The notes: generated from the letters alone by a model not told the origin. A stretch of 24,770 bases of DNA from Acidimicrobiia bacterium (GCA_021296435.1 JAGWAK010000006.1:1-24770); one strand, 5' to 3'. Counted from the first letter of the stretch, positions 15,534 to 23,840 are shown. Program-made: numbers and translations.

Positions 15534-16016
15534 TCAGGGGCCCAGCCTGTCGAGCGACGGGCAGATCTCCTCACCGGAGGGGCAGCGGGGCTCCGTCCGG
15601 CTGCCGAGTTGGCTCTTGGACACCAGCAGGAAGCATCCTTCGCAGAGCCACTCATCGTCGCGGCGGGGTGTCACCGAGCCGAGCAACTCCGCCGGTTGGC
15701 CGGTCTCGACCTCGCCGGCCTCCTCGTCGTCCACGACGTCGTCGGCCGCGGCGATGCGGTCTCGCAGAATGGTGTTGAGATCCGCCTCGAGGTTGTCCGG
15801 GTCCACCTCGTCCAAGTCCCCCTCGGCGGCCTGAGGCGGTCGCTTGGCGTTGCGTTCGGGGACCTTCTCCTCGTCATCCTCCTCGAGCTCATCGTCATCG
15901 TCGGCGAGAGGGTCGTCGTCGTCCTCCTCGATGCCCTCTTCAAACTCGGGGTCGAACGTCTCGTCGACCTCCTCCTCCTCGATGTCGAGGTCCAACAAGT
16001 TGTCATCGTCGGACAT
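15534..16016 (-). CDS. Acidic DUF4193-like protein with C-terminal zinc-ribbon cysteines
   Basis: The 160-residue product begins with about 50 residues made almost entirely of Asp and Glu. A further acidic helical middle follows, and a C-terminal segment DEWLCEGCFLLVSKSQLGS then CPSGEEICPSL. Cysteines 125, 128, 145 and 152 (C-x2-C, then C-x6-C) look like a small zinc ribbon. The tail resembles the end of actinobacterial DUF4193 proteins, whose function is unknown, though those are usually shorter and end soon after the second Cys pair. The ATG at 16016 has a Shine-Dalgarno GGAGA 6 nt upstream; a longer in-frame version exists but lacks support. It is first in a run with the GNAT and Nudix genes. 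Confidence 0.8.
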   Translation of the reverse strand: MSDDDNLLDLDIEEEEVDETFDPEFEEGIEEDDDDPLADDDDELEEDDEEKVPERNAKRPPQAAEGDLDEVDPDNLEADLNTILRDRIAAADDVVDDEEAGEVETGQPAELLGSVTPRRDDEWLCEGCFLLVSKSQLGSRTEPRCPSGEEICPSLDRLGP

Positions 16017-16061
16017 GCGTCTCTCCGGCCTCGTTGCGGGCACCGATCACCTGAGAGGCGG

Positions 16062-16067
16062 ATCATA
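16062..16067 (-). promoter_or_regulatory. Probable -10 element upstream of the DUF4193-like gene
   Basis: TATGAT on the minus strand (16062-16067) is a strong -10 match, placing a transcription start near 16055 and a leader of about 40 nt. No clear -35 was found at the proper spacing. Confidence 0.4.
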
Positions 16068-16082
16068 GACACACGCCGTCAC

Positions 16083-16101
16083 AAAATGCGGTACCGCCGC
16101 A
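16083..16101 (-). terminator. Probable intrinsic terminator after the ThyX-like gene
   Basis: On the minus strand TGCGG and CCGCA form a 5-bp stem around a 5-nt CGGTA loop, followed immediately by TTTTGT. It lies 24 nt after the stop codon at 16125, in one of the few places in the window with a T-run, and just before the promoter of the next minus-strand gene. Confidence 0.5.
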
Positions 16102-16124
16102 GCGCGGCTTGGGGGCCTCCGGCG

Positions 16125-17732
16125 CTAGACCGCGTTGCGGCGGCGCGTCGCGGCCCGGCGCTCGGAGGCGAGACGCTCGAGCTCGGGTTCGCGGGAGCGG
16201 TCGGCGAAGGACATCATTCCGGCGATCGCCCGGTGTCCTGCCGTGGTCTCGATGAGACGGTGCATCTCCTGAGCCACGTGACGGTAGGCGGGATGACCCT
16301 GGGTGCTGCTGCGCAGCTCAATGAGGTGCAGCGCTTCCCTGGCGTTCATCTGCATGACGAAACGGATGCGGTAGGCCAGGGCGACCGCGTAGGCGGCCTG
16401 GGTGGGGAAGTGCTCCAGCAACGCATCGTGCAGTTCGGCGCTCTGGGCCATCGTCCCGGTGAACAGGCCTTCGAGGCCGGCTGCCTCGACCGCCTTGGGC
16501 ATGCTGTAACCGTGGCCGGGTGACAGCCGCTGCCACTCGATCATCAGCATCCGGTGACGCTGCAGGTCACGGAAGGCCCCATAGTCACACAGCACGTCGA
16601 AGCGGTAGCAGGGCGTCTCGAGGGCGCGCCCGGGCTTGTGGCGCCTATTGCGGCGGTCGCCGGCGTAGGTGAGCAGCACGCGCAGGCGATCCTCGGCGCT
16701 CATCTCCTCGACGCGGGCGCGCAACTGCTCCTCGGGGAGGTCGACGTAGGAATAGAGGGCGCTGCTCACGAGCTTCACCTCGGCGTCGGGGTCGAAGTCC
16801 ACGAGCCGGACCGCGGGGGCCTCTTCGTAGGGTTCGGTGGCGCTGCCGAAGAGTTCGTGGGCGAGGGCCTGCATCGAGTCGCCGGTGGCGCGCAGGTACC
16901 GGCTCCAGGCCACTCCCCTGTCTTCGATGTCCAACCGCTTCAGGAACGACGGGATGACCTTGCGCAGCTCGACGAGCATCATGTCGGCGTAGGCGCGGAC
17001 CTCCGGCAGCGGATGGGCTCGCATCCGCAGGAGCAGGTTCTCGTAGCCCTGGCCGCTGCCGTAGATGCCGACGTTCGAGAGTGCTGCGGCGGGCAGCATC
17101 CCCCGGACCGAGTCGAAGGATTTGGCGCGGATGGCCTGACGGTGCACGAAGTCCGAGTCTCCGGGAGCCTTCGGGAATTGGCGGCGGAAGTGCTCGTTCA
17201 TCACGGGCAGCGTCGAGCTGTAGGACTCGAACATGGCATCGAGGTCGGCGACGTAGCGGGCACCGAGGCCCGAACCAAGGATGTCGGGATCCCGGTAGTA
17301 GCGGTAGCGGCCGCCGAGACGTGCGTCGTAGGGCACATAGCGCGTGGATTGCTCGAGGTAGGACATCAGCCTTCCCCACTCCAGCACCTTGGTGAGCACG
17401 TTGGAGGCCTGCTCGCACGCCAGGTGCACACCCCCCAGTTGCGCCACGGAGTCGTCGCCGTACTCGAAGAACACCCGGTCGTAGAGTTCCTCGGCTCGGC
17501 GCAGACCGATCGTGGCGTCCACGCCGAGGTCGCCGCTGACGTCGAGTTCACCAACGAATTCGTCGAGGAACAGGCGGCGCAGGCTCTTGTTGGACCGCGA
17601 GTAGCGGGCGAAGAGCGCCCCCTTCACGACCTCGGGCAGGTTCACCAGGGCGAACACGGGCTGGTCGAGGTTCGTGAAGTAGCGGCGCAGAATGTCGGCC
17701 TCGGAGGCCGTGAAGTCCTCAGCGACGTACAT
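16125..17732 (-). CDS. Double-length FAD-dependent thymidylate synthase (ThyX)-like protein
   Basis: The 535-residue product resembles ThyX but is about twice its usual 220-250 residues, with two related halves. The first half has VVKGALFARYSRSNKSLRRL and, later, EQSTRYVPYD, the counterpart of the ThyX S-x-RY end. The second half has LQRHRMLMIEWQRLSPGHGY, where the canonical RHRxxSxNExSxRY motif is clearly altered after RHR. In single-domain ThyX those residues bind FAD and dUMP, so catalysis as a thymidylate synthase is uncertain here. I recall similar long proteins in Actinobacteria annotated as FAD-dependent thymidylate synthase. The ATG at 17732 is preceded by AGGTGA about 11 nt away; a GTG at 17747 and a start overlapping the upstream M20 gene are alternatives. 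A probable terminator follows. Confidence 0.8.
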   Translation of the reverse strand: MYVAEDFTASEADILRRYFTNLDQPVFALVNLPEVVKGALFARYSRSNKSLRRLFLDEFVGELDVSGDLGVDATIGLRRAEELYDRVFFEYGDDSVAQLGGVHLACEQASNVLTKVLEWGRLMSYLEQSTRYVPYDARLGGRYRYYRDPDILGSGLGARYVADLDAMFESYSSTLPVMNEHFRRQFPKAPGDSDFVHRQAIRAKSFDSVRGMLPAAALSNVGIYGSGQGYENLLLRMRAHPLPEVRAYADMMLVELRKVIPSFLKRLDIEDRGVAWSRYLRATGDSMQALAHELFGSATEPYEEAPAVRLVDFDPDAEVKLVSSALYSYVDLPEEQLRARVEEMSAEDRLRVLLTYAGDRRNRRHKPGRALETPCYRFDVLCDYGAFRDLQRHRMLMIEWQRLSPGHGYSMPKAVEAAGLEGLFTGTMAQSAELHDALLEHFPTQAAYAVALAYRIRFVMQMNAREALHLIELRSSTQGHPAYRHVAQEMHRLIETTAGHRAIAGMMSFADRSREPELERLASERRAATRRRNAV

Positions 17733-17763
17733 GTTCGCTGTTGTCACCTGCGGGGGCGAGTCT

Positions 17764-18975
17764 TCAGTTCGACGCCACAACGGCGTCGGTGCCGCCGGTG
17801 AAGTCGGCGCTCACGGCGGTCCGGACCGAAGGGTCACTCCAGTAGTCGATCGCCACCGCGGCCAGCGTCTTGGCCCCGTCGATGACGCCGCGGTCGCCGT
17901 CGGGGCCGCGCGCGCAGACGGCGAAGTCCTCGGTGTGGATGGCCACCTCCGGCGGGGCGACCGCGATCGTGGGATGAATCGACGGCACCATCTGGCTGAC
18001 GTTGCCCATGTCGGTGCTTCCGACCACGGTGCGGCCTGGAGCGGGTGGCTGCGGATCCCTGCCCAGGGCCGCGGCGTTGGCCTTCCAGAGTTCCACGAGG
18101 GGGCCGTTGCTGCGCACCTCTGCGAAGTAGTAGTCGGCCCACGCCAGTTCGATGTCCACCCCGGCGGCGACCGCTCCGCTGTTCAGGCAGTCCGCAAGGC
18201 GTTCCTTCAGCACCTCCAGCCGTGCCACGGTGGGCGACCGCACGTACCAGTTGGTCTCGGCGAAGGTCGGAACGATGTTCGGCTTCTGGCCGCCATCGGT
18301 GAAGATGCCGTGGAACCGCTCGTCGGGTCCGATGTGCTGGCGGAGGGCGGCCGCGGCGACGTATCCCAGCACGGCGCCGTCCAGCGCGTTGCGGCCGGCC
18401 TGGGGAGCCGCGGCGGCATGCGCGGCGCGGCCGCGGTAGCGGGCATGTAGCTGCTGGACGGCCAGGGTCTCCATCTCGGCGAGCTCCAGCCCGGCGGGAT
18501 GCAGCATGAGGGCGGCGTCCACGCCGGCGAAGGCACCCCCCTGCATGAGATGGAGCTTGCCCCCGCCACCCTCCTCGGCCGGGGTCCCGAGAATCAGCAG
18601 GCGACCCCCCAGTTCCTCCACGACCTCCGCCGCTGCCAGTCCTGCGCCGAGGCCGGAGGCGGCGATGATGTTGTGCCCGCAGGCGTGGCCGATACCGGGC
18701 AGAGCGTCGTACTCGCAGAGGAACGCCACGAGGGGTCCCTCGGTCCCGGCGCGGGCCGCGAACGCCGTCTCCACGCCGTAGGCCTGCCGCTGGACCTCCA
18801 GCCCCGCCTCCTCGGCCGCCCCGGCGAGCAGGTCATGGGCGAAGTGCTCCTCGAATCCCAACTCGGGGTTCTCGTGGATGCGGTGGGAGATCTCGGTGAG
18901 TTGCGCGGCGCGTGCCTCCACCGCCGCCGCGGCCCGCGCCTTGAAGTCGGCAGATCCGGGCGAGGAGCGAACCAC
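17764..18975 (-). CDS. M20 family amidohydrolase (PM20D2/AbgB-like)
   Basis: The 403-residue product is a zinc-dependent M20 peptidase-type amidohydrolase. EYDALPGIGHACGHN contains the first metal ligands and is the form seen in PM20D2 and p-aminobenzoyl-glutamate hydrolase-like proteins. TPAEEGGGGK carries the catalytic and metal Glu pair. MLHPA, the dimerisation-domain GRAAHAAAAPQAGRNALD, and GSTDMGNVSQMVPSIHP complete the fold. It should cleave an amide bond in a small N-acyl amino acid or dipeptide in the cytoplasm; there is no signal peptide. The GTG at 18975 was used; no Shine-Dalgarno precedes it, so a leaderless start is possible. It runs with the ThyX-like gene (gap 31 nt) and follows the lipid-kinase-related gene. 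Confidence 0.93.
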   Translation of the reverse strand: MVRSSPGSADFKARAAAAVEARAAQLTEISHRIHENPELGFEEHFAHDLLAGAAEEAGLEVQRQAYGVETAFAARAGTEGPLVAFLCEYDALPGIGHACGHNIIAASGLGAGLAAAEVVEELGGRLLILGTPAEEGGGGKLHLMQGGAFAGVDAALMLHPAGLELAEMETLAVQQLHARYRGRAAHAAAAPQAGRNALDGAVLGYVAAAALRQHIGPDERFHGIFTDGGQKPNIVPTFAETNWYVRSPTVARLEVLKERLADCLNSGAVAAGVDIELAWADYYFAEVRSNGPLVELWKANAAALGRDPQPPAPGRTVVGSTDMGNVSQMVPSIHPTIAVAPPEVAIHTEDFAVCARGPDGDRGVIDGAKTLAAVAIDYWSDPSVRTAVSADFTGGTDAVVASN

Positions 18976-19023
18976 GAGGCGAATCTAGCACCGGCCGTCT
19001 CGGCGGCTTCGGACCGTGCGCGC

Positions 19024-19632
19024 CTAGATGACCACGGTGAGGGCGTCGCTCTCGACGCGCACGGTGATCGTGCTGGCACGGCCCACGGGCGCGCCGTCCA
19101 GCAGCACCGGCACCGGGCGTTCGAAGCTCGCGCTGAACGCGACGCGCCGGGCGGTGGCGATCGCCGGGTGCGGGAGGTGCGTGCCGGCCGGCAGGCGTCG
19201 CCAAGCTGCCAACCGCTGGCGCAGTGACAGGCTGGCATCGCTGATGTCCAGCAGCCCATCGCCGGGATGGGCACGCGGGCCGAGGTTCCAGCGCCCCAGG
19301 AAGGCGGCGTTCATGACGACTAGGACCCGCCCGGTGAGCCAGCTGTGGCGGGCAACGAGATGCGCCGTGAACCAGTGGATCCGGCCGTCGAGCAACACCG
19401 AGCCCAGATCGCAGGTCAGCAGCGAACCCCCCTCCGCCAGCCGGGCCAGGTTGCCGCTCCCCCCGAGGGTGCGGCAGAGGTCCCCGCCGGCGAGGCCCAG
19501 CACCGGCAGCGGCTCGCCGCGCCGGCGCGCCGCCTCCACCACGTCGCGGGCCTCGCGGTCGCTGGAGACGACCACACCGCTGTCGGGGAGTGCTCCCTCG
19601 GTGCCCCAATCGCCGCCGCGGCGGATGCCCAT
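19024..19632 (-). CDS. Diacylglycerol-kinase-related protein (YegS-like C-terminal domain)
   Basis: The 202-residue product looks like a small or truncated relative of the diacylglycerol/sphingosine kinase family. It has GGDLCRTLGG near residue 50, resembling the nucleotide-binding GGDGT-type turn but altered. The beta-rich C-terminal part follows, with LTGRVLVVMNAAFLGRWNLGPRAHPGDGLLDI and RPVPVLLDG, a layout found in YegS-type C-terminal domains. At about two-thirds of normal kinase length it lacks a full N-terminal Rossmann-like half, so it may not be an active kinase. The ATG at 19632 has a GGGAGGG Shine-Dalgarno about 8 nt upstream; the longer in-frame extension overlaps the helicase gene and has an Arg-rich shadow composition, so it was rejected. 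Confidence 0.6.
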   Translation of the reverse strand: MGIRRGGDWGTEGALPDSGVVVSSDREARDVVEAARRRGEPLPVLGLAGGDLCRTLGGSGNLARLAEGGSLLTCDLGSVLLDGRIHWFTAHLVARHSWLTGRVLVVMNAAFLGRWNLGPRAHPGDGLLDISDASLSLRQRLAAWRRLPAGTHLPHPAIATARRVAFSASFERPVPVLLDGAPVGRASTITVRVESDALTVVI

Positions 19633-19670
19633 GCCTGCTTCCCTCCCGCTGGTCCGCTCCGGCGACGCCC

Positions 19671-21830
19671 TCAGCCGGCGGCGTCGAGTACCGAGGCGGA
19701 CACCACGCCGCGAAACATGGCGTTCGCCACCGCGGCCGCCGTGGCCGTCGTGGCCGGATCGGGGGCCACGCGACCGATCTGGCGGGCCAGATCGCAGACG
19801 AGTTTCACGTTGCGCACGAAGTCGCCCGGGGTGGTGTGGTCGTCCAGCACACGCGCCAGCGGGCGGCCCGACGCCCACCCGTAGGCGAGCGCGGCGAATC
19901 CCCCGTCGGGCTGGCGGGTGCGCGGGCGGCCCAGGCAGGCGATCTCGGTGGCGGTCAGCGATTCGTGCTCCTCGCCCAGGCGCGCCCAACTGCGTCGCAG
20001 CGACCCCGTGGGCCACTGCGGCTCCACCGGCACGTCACCACCGCGCTGCTCGTAGGTGCAGCAGGCCAGCAGGGCCGCGAAGGAGGGTTCGTCGAGCCCG
20101 TCAAAGTGGCCGCCGACCAGGGCCTCAGTGAGGAGCAGGTCGCTCTCGTGGTAGATGCCGGCGAGCACCCTGCCGCTGGGAGCCAGTGTCCAACCGTCGA
20201 GGTGGCCGCGCCGGCGCAGCACCTCGGTGAGCTCGTCGAACTCGGCGGCCAGAGTGTCCTTCTTGCTTCTCAACCGGTTGCGGAGGTCCTCGACCTTGCG
20301 GGCGGTGCGACGCAAGCGGCGCTGCGCCTCCTCACTCCCCCGCCGGCGGGCCGTGGCGTTGATCTCCGCCAGCGCCCGGCGACCCTCCTGCAATTGCCGC
20401 TCCAGCACAACCACCTCGCGATCGGCCTGGTACTGCGCGAGGGAGCGCCCCAGGACGCTGCGCGCCTCCTCCGGTGCGAGGCGCGCGATCAGGTTCACCA
20501 CCATGTTGTAGGTGGGGCGGAAGGCCGAGATCAGTGTGAAGGTGCGATTGCCGACCAGTCCCGACACGTCACCGAAGCGCAAACGGGGACTCCACAGCAC
20601 CACCGCATAGCCCTGGTCGTCGATCCCGCGCCGCCCGGCGCGCCCGGTGAGCTGGGTGTAGCTCAGCGGCGTGAGGAGCTCGTGCCCGTCCCCGGAGAAC
20701 TTGGTCAGCCGTTCGATGACGACCGTGCGCGCCGGCATGTTGATACCGAGCGACAGGGTCTCAGTGGCGAAGACCACCTTGATGAGGCCGCGCCGGAAGC
20801 AGGCCTCGGTGGCTTCCTTGAACGGCGGCAGCATGCCGGCGTGATGGGCGGCCACCCCGCTGAGAATCTGCGCCGACCAGGCCTCGTAGCCCACGGCGCG
20901 GCGGTCGTTGCGGCCGAGGGAGGCCACGAAGGGCTCGACGACCTCGGCGATCAGGTCCCGCTCCGCCGGGGTGGTGAGTTCCAGACCGGCCCGGGCCACG
21001 AGGCGGGCGGCGTCGTCGCAGCCGGCCCTGCTGAAGATGAAGTAGATGGCGGGCAGCATCCGCCGGCGGGCAAGTGCCTCGATGACGGCGACCCTGTCGG
21101 GTGCGCGCCAGCGGCGCCCGCCCGCGCCGCGCCGGCGCCGGCGGTCGCGGTCGATGCGCTCCCCCTCGGGGTTCGGGCGATCCCCCACCAGCACCGGCAG
21201 GAAGCGCAGATTGGCGCGCTCGTTGTCACCGAAGCACACCAGGCTGTCCAGGCTGACCGGGCGGCGCGTCTCGGTGACGGCCTGCACCGATCCCCGCAAC
21301 TCGCCGATCCAGGAGCGGATCTCGCCGACGTTGGAGACCGTGGCGGAAAGGCAGACGAATCGCACCGCCGGAGGGGCGTGGATGATCACCTCCTCCCAGA
21401 CAGGACCGCGGTAGGGGTCCTGCAGGTAATGCACCTCGTCGAGGATGACCCAGGCCAACTCGCCCAGATCCGGTGAGTCGGCGTAGATCATGTTGCGCAA
21501 CACCTCGGTGGTCATCACGACCACCGGTGCGGAGGGATTGATGGCGTTGTCGCCCGTCAGCAGGCCGACGAACTTCGGGCCGTGCTCAGCCACCAGGTCG
21601 GAGTACTTCTGGTTGGAGAGCGCCTTGATCGGGGCGGTGTAGAAGACCCGCCGCCCGGCGGCGAGCGCCACCCGCACGGCGTGCTCGGCGATCACCGTCT
21701 TGCCGGCCCCCGTGGGTGCGGCGACGAGGACCGAGGCGCCGGCCTCGATCGCCTCGATGGCCTCGACCTGGAAGCGATCCAGTTCGAAGGGATAGGTGTG
21801 CCTGCCGGTGGCGGCTTCGACGCTGCTCAC
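19671..21830 (-). CDS. helY: DEAD/DEAH-box helicase, HelY/Ski2-like
   Basis: The 719-residue product is a superfamily 2 RNA-helicase-type ATPase. Motifs in order are Walker A APTGAGKT (38-45), motif Ia TAPIKALSNQ (65-74), DEVH (131-134), LSAT (161-164), motif V ATETLSLGINMPAR and motif VI QLTGRAGRRG (393-402). A coiled, Arg-rich helical segment (about 460-545) and a C-terminal alpha-helical domain follow, as in Ski2/Mtr4-like HelY. It is shorter than mycobacterial HelY (about 900 residues). The GTG at 21830 overlaps the tatC stop by 4 nt (GTGA), so its translation is coupled to tatC. The tatC-helY neighbourhood also occurs in mycobacteria. Confidence 0.92.
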   Translation of the reverse strand: MSSVEAATGRHTYPFELDRFQVEAIEAIEAGASVLVAAPTGAGKTVIAEHAVRVALAAGRRVFYTAPIKALSNQKYSDLVAEHGPKFVGLLTGDNAINPSAPVVVMTTEVLRNMIYADSPDLGELAWVILDEVHYLQDPYRGPVWEEVIIHAPPAVRFVCLSATVSNVGEIRSWIGELRGSVQAVTETRRPVSLDSLVCFGDNERANLRFLPVLVGDRPNPEGERIDRDRRRRRGAGGRRWRAPDRVAVIEALARRRMLPAIYFIFSRAGCDDAARLVARAGLELTTPAERDLIAEVVEPFVASLGRNDRRAVGYEAWSAQILSGVAAHHAGMLPPFKEATEACFRRGLIKVVFATETLSLGINMPARTVVIERLTKFSGDGHELLTPLSYTQLTGRAGRRGIDDQGYAVVLWSPRLRFGDVSGLVGNRTFTLISAFRPTYNMVVNLIARLAPEEARSVLGRSLAQYQADREVVVLERQLQEGRRALAEINATARRRGSEEAQRRLRRTARKVEDLRNRLRSKKDTLAAEFDELTEVLRRRGHLDGWTLAPSGRVLAGIYHESDLLLTEALVGGHFDGLDEPSFAALLACCTYEQRGGDVPVEPQWPTGSLRRSWARLGEEHESLTATEIACLGRPRTRQPDGGFAALAYGWASGRPLARVLDDHTTPGDFVRNVKLVCDLARQIGRVAPDPATTATAAAVANAMFRGVVSASVLDAAG

Positions 21831-22663
21831 GAGGTGTCACCCGCGGGCGGCTCGCTCGGCGCCGGCGCCAGTTCCGCGTCCTCCTCGCGCTTCAGACGCC
21901 TCTGCCTCAGCACCCCGAAGAGAATCGACAGTTCGTAGAACGCGTACATCGGGCCCGAGAGGATGAGGAGGGTGAACGGATCGCCCGTGGGGGTGATCAC
22001 GGCCCCCACGACGACGATCCCCACAACTGCCCAGGGACGGATCCGTTGCAGCGTGCGGGTCGGGATGATGCCGGTGATCTGACCGAACATCAGAACGATC
22101 GGGAATTCGAACGCCAAGCCGAAGGCGAGTGCCATCTTCACGACGAAGGAGAGATAGCGGCGCGGCGAGAAGAAGCTGACGAGATCCTCGCCGCCGAGTT
22201 CGGTCAGGAAGCCGAGGGCCCGCGGGATCGTCCAGAACGCCAGGGCGACGCCGCCGGCGAACAGCAGCGTGGCCAGGATCACGAACCCAGCGGTGTGGCG
22301 GCGCTCACGGGGGAAGAGGGCGGGAGTGATGAAGCGCCAGGCCTGCCACAGCAGGATCGGCATGGCCAGTGCCATGCCGCCGTAGCCTGCAACGCTGACG
22401 CGCACGGAGAACGGCTCGAGGGGATCGAGCACCAGCAGGCGGCAATTGCCGGGTTCGTCGAGGCCCTCCGCGCCGGGGCTCACCACGTCGCAGTAGGGCG
22501 CCACCAGGAAGTCCAGGATCTGCGGGTAGAACACCCAGCAGACCACGAAACCGCAGGCGAGCGCGATCATGGAGATGATCAGGCGGCGACGAAGCTCGGT
22601 GAGATGCTCCACGAGGGTCATCCGACCACCGGCGGCCTCCTCGGGAGGTGCGACGTCGCTCAT
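21827..22663 (-). CDS. tatC: Sec-independent protein translocase TatC
   Basis: The 278-residue product is the multi-spanning receptor subunit of the twin-arginine export system, with six predicted membrane segments. Family features are MTLVEHLTELRRRLI near the N-terminus, the EPF segment (DPLEPFSVRVSV), FIxPALFPRERRHT, a late PTGDPFT turn, and ALAFGLAFEFP before the last spans. A polar C-terminal tail of about 30 residues is probably cytoplasmic. Both ends overlap neighbours by 4 nt (ATGA with tatB, GTGA with helY), so the three genes are a translationally coupled operon. It recognises the RR motif of folded export substrates. Confidence 0.97.
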   Translation of the reverse strand: MSDVAPPEEAAGGRMTLVEHLTELRRRLIISMIALACGFVVCWVFYPQILDFLVAPYCDVVSPGAEGLDEPGNCRLLVLDPLEPFSVRVSVAGYGGMALAMPILLWQAWRFITPALFPRERRHTAGFVILATLLFAGGVALAFWTIPRALGFLTELGGEDLVSFFSPRRYLSFVVKMALAFGLAFEFPIVLMFGQITGIIPTRTLQRIRPWAVVGIVVVGAVITPTGDPFTLLILSGPMYAFYELSILFGVLRQRRLKREEDAELAPAPSEPPAGDTS

Positions 22664-23058
22664 CGAGCGTCGCGGTCTTCGGGCTCGGAATCCGATTCGG
22701 AGGTGGCGGGCGTTTCTTCCGACCCGCAGGCGGGTTCGGCGGTCTCAGCGGACTCGGTGGCGGACCCGGCAGGTTCGCTGTCGCCAAGCGTCGGGTCGTC
22801 CGGCTGCGGGGTGCCGGTCTGGTTGGAGGTTCGGATCGGTTCGGTGAGACGGCCCCGCTCGCGGGCGATGATCTCCAGCGGAACGTCCGCGGCAGCCTGC
22901 ATCTCCTGCTGGAATCTGGCAACGACGTCGCGAGTCTTGGCTATGAAGCGGCCCAGGGTGCGCGCCGTGGCGGGCAACCGGGTCGGGCCTAGGACGACCA
23001 GGGCGATGACGAGGATCACCAGGATCTCACCGGGTCCGATGTTCAAGAACCCCAGCAC
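22660..23058 (-). CDS. tatB: Sec-independent protein translocase TatB
   Basis: The 132-residue product starts with one membrane segment (IGPGEILVILVIALVVLGP), a Pro turn (GPTRLP) and an amphipathic helix, followed by an acidic, disordered C-terminal tail. The LGPxRLP turn distinguishes TatB from TatA, which usually has FGxxKLP; no separate tatA is visible in this window. TatB joins TatC to form the receptor complex for twin-arginine substrates. Its TGA overlaps the ATG of tatC. The gap to the divergent phosphodiesterase gene is 53 bp. Confidence 0.93.
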   Translation of the reverse strand: MLGFLNIGPGEILVILVIALVVLGPTRLPATARTLGRFIAKTRDVVARFQQEMQAAADVPLEIIARERGRLTEPIRTSNQTGTPQPDDPTLGDSEPAGSATESAETAEPACGSEETPATSESDSEPEDRDAR

Positions 23059-23111
23059 TCCGTCAGCCTATCTGTGGGCCGCGATCGGCCTTGTGGAAGG
23101 CACACTGTGGC

Positions 23112-23840
23112 ATGGGTCCGCGACTACCCGCCCTGATGCCGCGACCCATCGGATTCGCCCACCGGGGTGGCATGGCGCACGCATCTCCGAACACGCTGGC
23201 GGCCTTCGAGACGGCGCTGGCGATGGGGGCAACCGGGCTGGAGAGCGATGCCCGCATCACTGCTGACGGCGTTGTCGTGCTGCACCACGACAGCCGTTTC
23301 CGCCCACCCCTCCCCCGGCTGGGCACCCGCAAGGTGCACGCGGCGCCGCGGGCTGCGATGCCCTCAGAGGTGCCCTCCCCGGAGGAGCTCTATCGATCCT
23401 GTGGTAGCGATTTCGAATTCTCCGTGGACATCAAGGATCCCGATGCAGCGCCCGGCGTGGTCGCGGCGGCCAGGGGGGTCGGGAGCGAGACGCCCGGGCG
23501 GCTCTGGCTGTGCTCGGGCTCGTTACGGTTGCTGGAGGAATGGCGGGAGCGTTGGAGCGATGTCCGTCTGGTGCTCTCGGTGAGGCGCCGGCGCATGGAG
23601 CACGGCCCCGAGCGCCTCGCCGAGCGCATGTCTCGCAACCGTATCGACGCGGTCAACATGCCCCATGCCGACTGGACCGGCGGGACCGCCGCGCTGTTCC
23701 ATCGCTTCGGGGTCCTGGCCTTCGGTTGGGGTGCCCAGCACGACCGCACGATCGGCGAACTCCTGGACGCCGGACTCGACGCGGTCTACAGCGACCATGT
23801 GGACCGGATGATGGGCGCTATCGCCGCCTACTACGGCTAG
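23112..23840 (+). CDS. Glycerophosphodiester phosphodiesterase
   Basis: The 242-residue product is a GDPD-family TIM-barrel enzyme hydrolysing glycerophosphodiesters to glycerol-3-phosphate and an alcohol. It shows FAHRG (about residue 15), GATGLESDARITADGVVVLHHDS with the metal-binding Glu/Asp and second catalytic His, FEFSVDIKDP (metal-binding Glu replaced by Asp in this strand), and FGWGAQHDRTIGELLDAGLDAVYSDHVD at the end. The usual ENT triplet after HRG reads PNT. No signal peptide is seen, so it is probably cytoplasmic. The ATG at 23112 has a GGAAGG Shine-Dalgarno 11 nt upstream; an in-frame TTG at 23091 and ATG at 23136 are alternatives. It diverges from the tatB operon and converges on the signal peptidase gene. 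Confidence 0.85.
   Translation: MGPRLPALMPRPIGFAHRGGMAHASPNTLAAFETALAMGATGLESDARITADGVVVLHHDSRFRPPLPRLGTRKVHAAPRAAMPSEVPSPEELYRSCGSDFEFSVDIKDPDAAPGVVAAARGVGSETPGRLWLCSGSLRLLEEWRERWSDVRLVLSVRRRRMEHGPERLAERMSRNRIDAVNMPHADWTGGTAALFHRFGVLAFGWGAQHDRTIGELLDAGLDAVYSDHVDRMMGAIAAYYG

Noticed and set aside
19633..20016. N-terminal extension of the lipid-kinase-related protein into the helicase gene
   Set aside because: The extra 128 codons are a shadow of helY in another frame, and a good Shine-Dalgarno supports the ATG at 19632.
22660..23058. Naming the Tat subunit TatA
   Set aside because: The LGPxRLP turn and long acidic tail fit TatB; TatA usually has FGxxKLP and is shorter.
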